Assembly (NCBI GenBank): GCA_020161455.1
Contig: JAIUNZ010000010.1
Coordinates: 51,955 to 115,954 of the forward strand
DNA from: Bacteroidota bacterium
Lineage (GTDB): Bacteria; Bacteroidota; Bacteroidia; Flavobacteriales; Flavobacteriaceae
Direction: 5' to 3'
Length of the DNA stretch: 64,000 nt
A program made the translations under genes and the position numbers. Under the pieces are notes generated by a model. That model was not told the DNA's origin, did not search any database, and worked only from the letters and a program-made list of their open reading frames with translations. Shown here piece after piece: positions 1 to 6,734 of the stretch. Each line of letters begins with the position of its first letter. Positions within the stretch are counted from its first letter, which is position 1.

Positions 1-546
1 TTTTGTATCGCCGTCAAAAAAATCTTTGCCTTCTACCATTAATTTGGTCACTTTCTTTCCTTCTACTTCTACTTCGCCATCGGCATTTACTTCTACGCCA
101 GGCAACTTTTTAAGCACGTCTTCCAGTTTTCTTTCGGTGCCGTTTTTAAACGAATCGGCATTATAAACTATTGTATCACCTTTTATAGAAACTGGCATTT
201 CGCGTACAATTTCTACGCCTTCAAGGTCTATACCACCACTTTCCATAGTGATGTTTTGAGTAATGTTTTCTGATTCTGTAGTTATGGTTAACTCTTTATT
301 TTGCATCCCAAGATAACTCAGCTTAACCGTATAGGTTGTATTGGGTTTCAAGTTCAAAACAAACCTTCCTTTATCGTTTGTTATAGCATACGAATCCATT
401 CCTTTAGTGGCTTGATTCATTGCCATAATGTTTGCCATTTCTAGTGGCTGCTTGTTAGTATCTTGGATGATTCCTTCAAAACGAACGTTTTGAGAAAAAC
501 TTAAAAGTGAAGTAATCGTTAAAACAAACAATAGTAATTTTTTCAT
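1..546 (-). CDS. Outer membrane TonB-receptor-like protein, N-terminal part (runs off window)
   Basis: The first 182 codons of a larger gene are present; the rest lies left of base 1. Translation from the ATG at 546 gives a signal peptide (MKKLLLFVLTITSLLSFSQ), then a carboxypeptidase-like regulatory beta-sandwich (about residues 22-105, with the usual DKGRFVLNL and VKLSYLGMQ strands), then the beginning of a TonB plug (LEDVLKKLPGVEV, about residues 142-154). This order is typical of Bacteroidota outer membrane beta-barrel proteins with a peptidase-regulatory-like N-terminus. The barrel cannot be seen, so the substrate is unknown. It is the last gene of a minus-strand run after two GLPGLI genes, with a 20-base gap, so co-transcription is likely. 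GLPGLI genes often sit beside such receptors. Confidence 0.8.
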   Translation of the reverse strand, partial: MKKLLLFVLTITSLLSFSQNVRFEGIIQDTNKQPLEMANIMAMNQATKGMDSYAITNDKGRFVLNLKPNTTYTVKLSYLGMQNKELTITTESENITQNITMESGGIDLEGVEIVREMPVSIKGDTIVYNADSFKNGTERKLEDVLKKLPGVEVNADGEVEVEGKKVTKLMVEGKDFFDGDTK

Positions 547-566
547 TCTTTTTGTGGCAAATAATA

Positions 567-1403
567 TTAATGTTCTATAGTTTGGAAAATAACATTCCCA
601 TCTTCATCTTTCATGCTGTCCATTTTCTTCTTTTGTATCTCATCAAATCTCTTTTGTGACACTTTTTCTCCGTTTTTTGGTTTCTTGATTTCAGATTTGT
701 CTTTAGAGTTTAAGACAATCTTTGAACATAAAATAATGTTGTTCTCTTCGTTTACCTCTAGTATCAATCCGGGTAAACCCCAATAGTTGTTTGGTCCAAA
801 GCTTACTGGAATTTCTGGAGTGTACCAAGCAACAATTACTTTGTCTTTAGGTTCGTCCATCTTAAATAATGCAGGCTTTACTTTTTCCTTTTTCAAAAAC
901 TCTTGGTAGGCTTCTTTCTCATTCTCGGTAACCGGAATGATTAACTCAGCTTTAAAGCAGTTGTAATCACCAATCTTTTTTGATTCATTCACAAGTTTCC
1001 AATTGGCTTTTTCTAATGGTTCTGATATCAAAAACTCTTTACCAAAAATTTCATCTTCGGCTAAGGTTGTCTTGTCTTTAATATTGATGTATTTTTTTCC
1101 AGTTCCCGAGAACTTTATCGAAATGCTCATTCCGTTACTTGGTGCTTGGGGTTGTTGTAGTTGTTCTACTTCTTCATAAACCGCTTCGTACTTGTTGAAG
1201 GTTAACGAAAATGTTTTTTGAGACGACTTATTCAACGCTTCTTTTAAAGCAGCCGTTAAATCGGGGTTCTCATCTACTTTATCCGATTTAATATTGTCCT
1301 TTTTGAAGATGTATTTAGACATGTATTCTGCTTTCCCCTGAAAATCTTGTGCGTTTGAAAGCAACGTTCCTAACAATAAAAATGGTAGTACTATTTTTTT
1401 CAT
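567..1403 (-). CDS. GLPGLI family secreted protein (copy 1)
   Basis: Encodes 278 residues with a signal peptide (about residues 1-18, ending NAQ). The signature YWGLPGLILEVN lies near residues 207-218, preceded by AWYTPEIPVSFGP, as in the GLPGLI family (TIGR01200). The family's biochemical role is not established. Its genes are Bacteroidota-specific and commonly neighbour TonB-dependent receptors, as here. It is a paralogue of the next gene upstream, sharing the GKEFL, YNCFKA, TPEIPV and GLPGLILEVN blocks, but lacks that gene's lysine/glutamate-rich insert. It lies 9 bases after copy 2, which points to one operon. Confidence 0.88.
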   Translation of the reverse strand: MKKIVLPFLLLGTLLSNAQDFQGKAEYMSKYIFKKDNIKSDKVDENPDLTAALKEALNKSSQKTFSLTFNKYEAVYEEVEQLQQPQAPSNGMSISIKFSGTGKKYINIKDKTTLAEDEIFGKEFLISEPLEKANWKLVNESKKIGDYNCFKAELIIPVTENEKEAYQEFLKKEKVKPALFKMDEPKDKVIVAWYTPEIPVSFGPNNYWGLPGLILEVNEENNIILCSKIVLNSKDKSEIKKPKNGEKVSQKRFDEIQKKKMDSMKDEDGNVIFQTIEH

Positions 1404-1412
1404 AAAGTTGTT

Positions 1413-2312
1413 TTATCTTGGTCCAAAGCCACCTCGTCCTCTTCCTCCACCCATTTCTCTCATTTCTTGCATTTTCTTGGTCACCGTTTCATCATATTCT
1501 TTTTGCGAAATAACTTTTCCGTTCTTTGGTGCTTTTATTTCGGCTTTTTCTTTAGCATTCAACACTATTTTTGAACAAAGTATCACTGTTTTTCCATCAT
1601 TTACTTCCAATATTAAACCCGGTAATCCCCAATAGCTTTCTGGTCCTTGATTTACTGGGATTTCGGGTGTATACCAAGCAGTAATTGTGATTTCTTTTGG
1701 TAAATCTATCGCATCTAAGAAACTGGTTTTCTTTTCGCCTTCTTTTTCCTCTTTGGCCGTTTCCTCTTTTTTGTCTCCGTCTTTCTTTTCTCCTCTATCC
1801 TTCATTCTAAAGTTTCTGAAATCTGACTTACTTGCCGGAATGACAGCAGTGGCTTTAAAACAATTATAACCACCAATCACTCTGGTTTCGCCAGACATCT
1901 GCCAATTATAAGTAACTAAAGAATCTTTTACCAAGAACTCTTTTCCCATAAACTCTTTATCAACAGTATATGTTTTATCCTTTACATTTTTATAATACGT
2001 TCCGCCGCCGCCCATCATAGAGCTCATCATTCTCATACCGCCTCCTTGGTTTGGCGCATCAAGCTTTTCCTCTTCTTTATATATTGAAGCCGATTTGTCA
2101 AAATTTAATATAAACGTTTTTTCAAACATTTTCTTCATGCGCTCTTCAATGTTCTTTTGCATTTCGGGCGTTATGTTTTTGTTACCTTCCAATCTTTTGG
2201 TCATTTCGGAGGTGCTGGTTTTTGATTCATAGACTGCCATGCCTTGAAAATCAGCTTGGGCAACTGATACTAATGTGAAGAAAGAGAAAATAAATAAGGC
2301 TAAATTTTTCAT
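1413..2312 (-). CDS. GLPGLI family secreted protein (copy 2)
   Basis: Encodes 299 residues, with a signal peptide ending near residue 20 (SVAQA) and the signature YWGLPGLILEVN near residues 226-237. Compared with the downstream copy it has a glycine/methionine-rich stretch (about residues 90-104), a charged Lys/Glu-rich insert (about residues 176-195) and a Gly/Arg-rich C-terminus (GGGRGRGGFGPR). It is the first gene of the minus-strand run that continues into the second GLPGLI gene and the TonB-receptor-like gene. The function is unknown; a periplasmic or outer-membrane role is inferred from the signal peptide and the neighbouring receptor. Confidence 0.88.
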   Translation of the reverse strand: MKNLALFIFSFFTLVSVAQADFQGMAVYESKTSTSEMTKRLEGNKNITPEMQKNIEERMKKMFEKTFILNFDKSASIYKEEEKLDAPNQGGGMRMMSSMMGGGGTYYKNVKDKTYTVDKEFMGKEFLVKDSLVTYNWQMSGETRVIGGYNCFKATAVIPASKSDFRNFRMKDRGEKKDGDKKEETAKEEKEGEKKTSFLDAIDLPKEITITAWYTPEIPVNQGPESYWGLPGLILEVNDGKTVILCSKIVLNAKEKAEIKAPKNGKVISQKEYDETVTKKMQEMREMGGGRGRGGFGPR

Positions 2313-2432
2313 GTGTTAGATTTTATTTAGAGTAGCAAATATGACGAATGATTTGTTAATGTGTTACCAATTAAGTGTTAAAAATAATTTAGACTCTGTT
2401 TTTTTTTAAATGGTTTAGTGTAAATTAGCATT

Positions 2433-3221
2433 ATGATTAAAAAAGTTATCTTCATCCTATTTTTATTAGTTTGCCCGTTTAGTATGAGTCAAAAACTGAC
2501 AACAACACTTGTCAATTCCACTCCACTAGCAGCCGATTCCTTTTTGGGTATTGATACTATGGGCAATTACTATTTTATAAAAGACAACGTGTTCACAAAA
2601 AAAAATGCTTCACAAACATGGCAATATAAAAATGTGGCTCTTGGCAAAATCACTTCAGTAGATATTCTCAATCCTTTGAAAATAATTATTTTCTACGAAA
2701 ATTTTAACACCACTGTTCTCTTAGACGCACAATTGAATGAAATCTTGCAAAAAAACTTTTCTATCGCTCTAAAAGAAACACTCGTTTCTCATGTTGGCTT
2801 GGCTTCTAATAATCGATTGTGGTTGTATAACAATCTGACAAACTCAATTGAACTTTATGATTATACCACCAATGCAAGCCAAACTGTGGGACAACCTTTG
2901 ACCCAAAAAATAGTATATGCCCAGACCAATTTTAATACCTTTTATTGGATAGACGAAATGAATAACCTCTATACTTGTGATGTTTTTGGCAAAGTTACTT
3001 TGATGTGCAATGTTCCAGCATATGAAAAAATTCAAATCATTGATGGAGAAAGACTTCTTTTTTCAACAAATAATAAGTTATATCTATTAAATAATACCTT
3101 AAAATCAATAATTGAAATAGAAATTGTTGAGAACTCCTTTGAGAATTTTTATTGTAAAGACCAAAATTTAGCTATTTTTACCAACCAACAAATTAGCAAT
3201 TATAAAATAATATTACCATAA
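2433..3221 (+). CDS. Secreted protein of unknown function, possible beta-propeller
   Basis: Encodes 262 residues with a clear signal peptide (MIKKVIFILFLLVCPFSMSQ). The mature part alternates short hydrophobic strands with Asn/Thr/Asp-rich turns (for example FLGIDTMGNYYFIKDNVF and FYWIDEMNNLYTCDVFG). This resembles the repeating blades of NHL/WD40-type propellers, but I see no diagnostic motif. Its stop codon overlaps the start of the deoxynucleoside kinase gene by one base (TAATG), implying translational coupling. A near-consensus -7 element (TAAATTAG) precedes it. No function can be assigned from sequence alone. Confidence 0.75.
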   Translation: MIKKVIFILFLLVCPFSMSQKLTTTLVNSTPLAADSFLGIDTMGNYYFIKDNVFTKKNASQTWQYKNVALGKITSVDILNPLKIIIFYENFNTTVLLDAQLNEILQKNFSIALKETLVSHVGLASNNRLWLYNNLTNSIELYDYTTNASQTVGQPLTQKIVYAQTNFNTFYWIDEMNNLYTCDVFGKVTLMCNVPAYEKIQIIDGERLLFSTNNKLYLLNNTLKSIIEIEIVENSFENFYCKDQNLAIFTNQQISNYKIILP

Positions 3222-3835
3222 TGCACATAGCAATTGCAGGCAACATAGGCGCAGGAAAAACATCTCTCACACGTTCATTGGCAAAACACTTTAAATGGGA
3301 ACCTCATTTTGAAGACGTAGTGGACAATCCATATTTGGATGATTTCTATCATCAAATGGAACGTTGGAGTTTCAATCTTCAAATTTACTTCTTAAACAGT
3401 CGTTTTAGACAAATCCTACAGATACGCGAAAGCGGCAAAAACATTATTCAAGATAGAACAATTTACGAAGATGCACATATTTTTGCTCCCAATTTGCACG
3501 CTATGGGCTTGATGACCAACCGCGACTTTCAAAATTATTCTTCGTTGTTTGAATTGATGGAAAATTTAGTGGGTCCACCTGATTTGTTAATCTATCTAAG
3601 AAGTTCTATCCCTAATTTGGTTGGACAAATTCATAAACGTGGTCGCGATTATGAAAATACTATTTCGATAGATTATCTATCACGTTTGAATGAGCGATAT
3701 GAAGCATGGGTACACTCTTACGACAAAGGAAAATTATTAATTATTGATGTAGATAACATTGATTTTGTAAACAATCCCGAAGATTTAGGGATGGTTATCA
3801 ATAAAATTGATGCTGAAATAAACGGTTTGTTTTAA
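3221..3835 (+). CDS. Deoxynucleoside kinase
   Basis: Encodes 204 residues. A Walker A loop (GNIGAGKT, residues 7-14) opens the protein, and the DRTIYEDAHIFA block near residues 86-97 matches the Asp-Arg lid/catalytic motif of the dCK/dGK kinase family. The enzyme phosphorylates deoxynucleosides to dNMPs in the cytoplasm for nucleotide salvage; specificity among dA, dG, dC and dT cannot be read here. The start overlaps the stop of the upstream secreted-protein gene (TAATG). A strong hairpin terminator follows within 11 bases of the stop. Confidence 0.9.
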   Translation: MHIAIAGNIGAGKTSLTRSLAKHFKWEPHFEDVVDNPYLDDFYHQMERWSFNLQIYFLNSRFRQILQIRESGKNIIQDRTIYEDAHIFAPNLHAMGLMTNRDFQNYSSLFELMENLVGPPDLLIYLRSSIPNLVGQIHKRGRDYENTISIDYLSRLNERYEAWVHSYDKGKLLIIDVDNIDFVNNPEDLGMVINKIDAEINGLF

Positions 3836-3845
3836 TCCTCCCCAA

Positions 3846-3870
3846 CCCCTCCAAAGGAGGGGCTTTTTTT
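3846..3870 (+). terminator. Rho-independent terminator after deoxynucleoside kinase
   Basis: A perfect 7-bp stem, CCCCTCC/GGAGGGG, has a 3-base loop (AAA) and is followed by C and seven T residues. It lies 10 bases after the kinase stop codon and about 25 bases before the next gene. Confidence 0.88.
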
Positions 3871-3893
3871 ACTCTTTTTATTTCCTAAAATAT

Positions 3894-4484
3894 ATGCCAT
3901 TAGTTAACCCTCTTTCGCCCGACCACGACCAAGAAACCAAAGAACTTGCAGCTTTCTTTAACGAAACCCTAGGCTTTTGTCCTAATTCTGTTTTGACGAT
4001 GCAACATCGTCCTGCCATCTCAAAAGCATTCATCAATTTAAACAAAGCTGTGATGGAAAACCACGGACGAGTAACCTCAGCACTAAAAAGAATGATTGGC
4101 TGGGTTACCAGTAATGCTGCTGGTTGCCGATATTGTCAAGCACACACCATTCGTGCTGCCGAACGCTATGGAGCAAACCAAGAACAGCTGGATAATATTT
4201 GGGAATATGCCTCGCATCCTGCGTTTTCGGATGCCGAGCGGGCTGCTTTAAACTTTGCTTTGGCAGCTTCGGTCATTCCAAATGCTGTGAACGAAGCTAT
4301 AAAAAATGACTTATACAGCCACTGGAACGAAGGCGAAATTGTAGAAATGCTAGGTGTTATTTCACTTTTTGGCTACCTCAACAGATGGAATGACTCTATG
4401 GGAACCACTATTGAAGATGGTGCCGTTGAAAGTGCCGAACAATATCTGGGAAAAACAGGTTGGGAAAAGGGAAAGCATCAATAA
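3894..4484 (+). CDS. Carboxymuconolactone decarboxylase family protein (AhpD-like)
   Basis: Encodes 196 residues. The redox motif CRYCQAHT (Cys78, Cys81, His84) with flanking helices matches the AhpD/carboxymuconolactone decarboxylase fold, in which the CxxC pair and His support peroxidase-reductant or related chemistry. The length exceeds single-domain AhpD (about 175), as in the uncharacterised peroxidase-related branch. There is no signal peptide, so it is probably cytoplasmic. A terminator separates it from the upstream kinase, so it likely has its own transcript. The exact substrate is unknown. Confidence 0.85.
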   Translation: MPLVNPLSPDHDQETKELAAFFNETLGFCPNSVLTMQHRPAISKAFINLNKAVMENHGRVTSALKRMIGWVTSNAAGCRYCQAHTIRAAERYGANQEQLDNIWEYASHPAFSDAERAALNFALAASVIPNAVNEAIKNDLYSHWNEGEIVEMLGVISLFGYLNRWNDSMGTTIEDGAVESAEQYLGKTGWEKGKHQ

Positions 4485-4540
4485 ACTAAAACTATAAATA
4501 GGCATTCATATTCAACATCCCGTATTTAGGATGTGATTTT

Positions 4541-4570
4541 GAACTGTTTTGGGTCACAACGAACTGTTTT
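4541..4570. repeat. Short direct repeat and hairpin in intergenic DNA
   Basis: GAACTGTTTT occurs twice at 4541-4550 and 4561-4570, a 20-base period. Just upstream, ACATCC/GGATGT can form a 6-bp hairpin around an 8-base loop (about 4515-4534). The role is unknown. Confidence 0.5.
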
Positions 4571-4641
4571 AAAGATAAAACCCAATATTTTTTGAATTGA
4601 ACAAAACAAGAGTTTTTATGTAGTTGTTTTTAATCCAAGAA

Positions 4642-4673
4642 AAAAAACACAAAGCGCAAACTTTGTGTTTTTT
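4642..4673. terminator. Bidirectional terminator between AhpD-like gene and accD
   Basis: The stem AAACACAAAG/CTTTGTGTTT (4645-4654 with 4661-4670), loop CGCAAA, is flanked by A-runs and T-runs on both sides, so it can stop transcription from either strand. It lies 25 bases past the end of accD. Confidence 0.8.
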
Positions 4674-4697
4674 GAATAATATCATAATCGTAAAAAT

Positions 4698-5552
4698 TTA
4701 TCGAATCTCTTGATTCAAAATTAAATCGATGTATAAGTTGATTTTGTTTTTCATTTCTTTTCGATGAGAAATAAAATCTAAGAAACCGTGTTCCAATAAA
4801 AATTCAGCAGTTTGGAAACCTTCTGGCAAATCTTTTCCAGTAGTATCACGCACTACTCTTGGCCCAGCAAAACCAATTAATGCACCAGGTTCGGAGATAT
4901 TAATATCACCTAGCATGGCATAGGAAGCTGTAGTTCCACCAGTTGTTGGGTCTGTACAAAGTGATATATAGGGTATTTGTGCATCGGCAAGCTGTGCTAA
5001 TTTTGCAGAAGTTTTTGCTAATTGCATTAACGAATATGCTGCTTCCATCATTCGCGCACCACCCGATTTTGAAATCATTACAAAAGGCAATTTATGTTTG
5101 ATAGAATAATCAATTCCGCGAGCAATTTTTTCTCCAACTACAGCACCCATTGAACCGCCAATAAAAGCAAAATCCATACAACAAACCACCAAATCTTTAC
5201 CTTTTGATTTTCCAACACCTGTACGAACAGCGTCTTTTAGTTTTGTTTTTTCCTGAACATCTTTTAAACGTTCAGAATATTTTTTGGTATCAACAAAGTG
5301 TAAAGGATCTTTGGATGTCATTTTAGCATCTAATTCTTTGAATTCATTGTTGTCAAACAAAATTTCAAAGTATTCTTTACTACCAATGCGAACATGAAAA
5401 TCATCTTCTGGACTTACCCAAAGATTTTTGGCTAATTCGTCTGTATCAATAATTTTTCCTGTTGGTGATTTGTACCAAAGTCCTTTAGGAACATCTTTTT
5501 TATCTTCGGTAGCGGTAGTGATACCTTTTTCTTTTCTTTTAAACCAAGCCAT
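4698..5552 (-). CDS. accD: Acetyl-CoA carboxylase carboxyltransferase subunit beta
   Basis: Encodes 284 residues, the usual AccD length. With the alpha subunit it transfers CO2 from carboxybiotin to acetyl-CoA, giving malonyl-CoA for fatty acid synthesis. The crotonase-type core is clear ([21 protein letters not shown] and [18 protein letters not shown]). The N-terminus keeps the WYK...NLWV framework of the zinc-ribbon domain, but all four cysteines expected there are replaced (Ser29, Gly32, Ser47, Asp50), so it should not bind zinc. It lies 63 bases downstream of the aldolase gene and is probably co-transcribed with it; accA is not in this window. Confidence 0.95.
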   Translation of the reverse strand: MAWFKRKEKGITTATEDKKDVPKGLWYKSPTGKIIDTDELAKNLWVSPEDDFHVRIGSKEYFEILFDNNEFKELDAKMTSKDPLHFVDTKKYSERLKDVQEKTKLKDAVRTGVGKSKGKDLVVCCMDFAFIGGSMGAVVGEKIARGIDYSIKHKLPFVMISKSGGARMMEAAYSLMQLAKTSAKLAQLADAQIPYISLCTDPTTGGTTASYAMLGDINISEPGALIGFAGPRVVRDTTGKDLPEGFQTAEFLLEHGFLDFISHRKEMKNKINLYIDLILNQEIR

Positions 5553-5615
5553 ATAAGTTTATTGTTTATGATTTGTTGTTTGTTGTGGGTTTTGGTGTAA
5601 ACTACAAACTTTGTT

Positions 5616-6683
5616 TTATAAAGTGTTTACATTGTTTAAATCAGCAAATGCTTGTTCTAATCTTTTGTTGAAAGTCATTTCACCTTCGCGAATCCATTTT
5701 CTTGGGTCGTAATGTTTTTTGTTTGGCGAATCGGAACCTTCGGGACTTCCTATTTGTGTTCTTAAATAGTCAATTTTTGAAGTCATATAATCGCGAATTC
5801 CTTCTGTAAAAGCAAATTGCAAATCAGTATCGATATTCATCTTGATTACGCCATATCCAATCGCCTCTCTAATTTCTTCTATAGTAGAGCCAGAACCACC
5901 GTGGAATACAAAATCAACAGGGTTATTTCCTGTATTGTATTTGTTTTGAACATAATCTTGAGAGTTTTTCAAGATTTTTGGAGTCAGTTTTACGTTTCCT
6001 GGTTTGTAAACCCCGTGAACGTTTCCAAAAGCAGCAGCAATAGTGAAGCGTGGAGAAACTTTCATTAATTCTTCATAAGCATAGGCAACTTCTTCGGGTT
6101 GTGTGTATAATTTTGAGCTATCAACATCAGAATTGTCAACACCATCTTCTTCTCCACCAGTAATTCCTAATTCAATTTCTAAAGTCATGCCCATTTTACT
6201 CATTCGAGCTAAATATTCTTTGCAAATCTCAATATTTTCTTCAATAGGCTCTTCGGATAAATCAATCATGTGAGAAGAATATAAAGGTTTGCCCGTTTCT
6301 GCAAAATGTTTTTCAGAAGCGTCTAACAAACCATCAATCCAAGGCAAAAGTTTTTTTGCACAATGATCAGTATGTAATATAACTGTTGCTCCATAAGCCT
6401 CAGCCAAAGTATGTATGTGTTTTGCTCCAGCAACTCCTCCTGCAATGGCTGCTTTTTCATTTTCATTAGACAATCCTTTTCCAGCATTAAAGTGTGCCCC
6501 GCCATTTGAGAATTGAATAATTACAGGAGCATTAAGTTTTGCAGCCGTTTCTAAAACACTATTTATACTGCTAGAACCGATTACATTTACCGCTGGTAAT
6601 GCAAATCCTTTTTCTTTTGCGTATGCAAAAATTGCTTGAACTTCATCGCCTGTTGCAACTCCAGGTTTTATATTATGAGCCAT
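5616..6683 (-). CDS. fbaA: Class II fructose-bisphosphate aldolase
   Basis: Encodes 355 residues, the class IIA length. The enzyme interconverts fructose-1,6-bisphosphate with glyceraldehyde-3-phosphate and dihydroxyacetone phosphate, using zinc. The motif HTDHCAKK (residues 104-111) supplies zinc and catalytic residues, LEIELGITGGEEDGVD is the second class II signature, and HGVYKPGNVKL and FHGGSGS are phosphate and metal-binding blocks. A TATTTTTG promoter element lies 31-38 bases upstream of the start. accD follows in the same direction. Confidence 0.97.
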   Translation of the reverse strand: MAHNIKPGVATGDEVQAIFAYAKEKGFALPAVNVIGSSSINSVLETAAKLNAPVIIQFSNGGAHFNAGKGLSNENEKAAIAGGVAGAKHIHTLAEAYGATVILHTDHCAKKLLPWIDGLLDASEKHFAETGKPLYSSHMIDLSEEPIEENIEICKEYLARMSKMGMTLEIELGITGGEEDGVDNSDVDSSKLYTQPEEVAYAYEELMKVSPRFTIAAAFGNVHGVYKPGNVKLTPKILKNSQDYVQNKYNTGNNPVDFVFHGGSGSTIEEIREAIGYGVIKMNIDTDLQFAFTEGIRDYMTSKIDYLRTQIGSPEGSDSPNKKHYDPRKWIREGEMTFNKRLEQAFADLNNVNTL

Positions 6684-6713
6684 TTGTTTTGGAATTTTTA
6701 GTTAATAAGAATA

Positions 6714-6721
6714 CAAAAATA
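6714..6721 (-). promoter_or_regulatory. -7 promoter element for fbaA
   Basis: On the minus strand this reads TATTTTTG, matching the Bacteroidota -7 consensus TAnnTTTG, about 31 bases before the fbaA ATG. No TTG -33 box is visible at the normal spacing. Confidence 0.5.
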
Positions 6722-6734
6722 GGAATTTCTAAAT

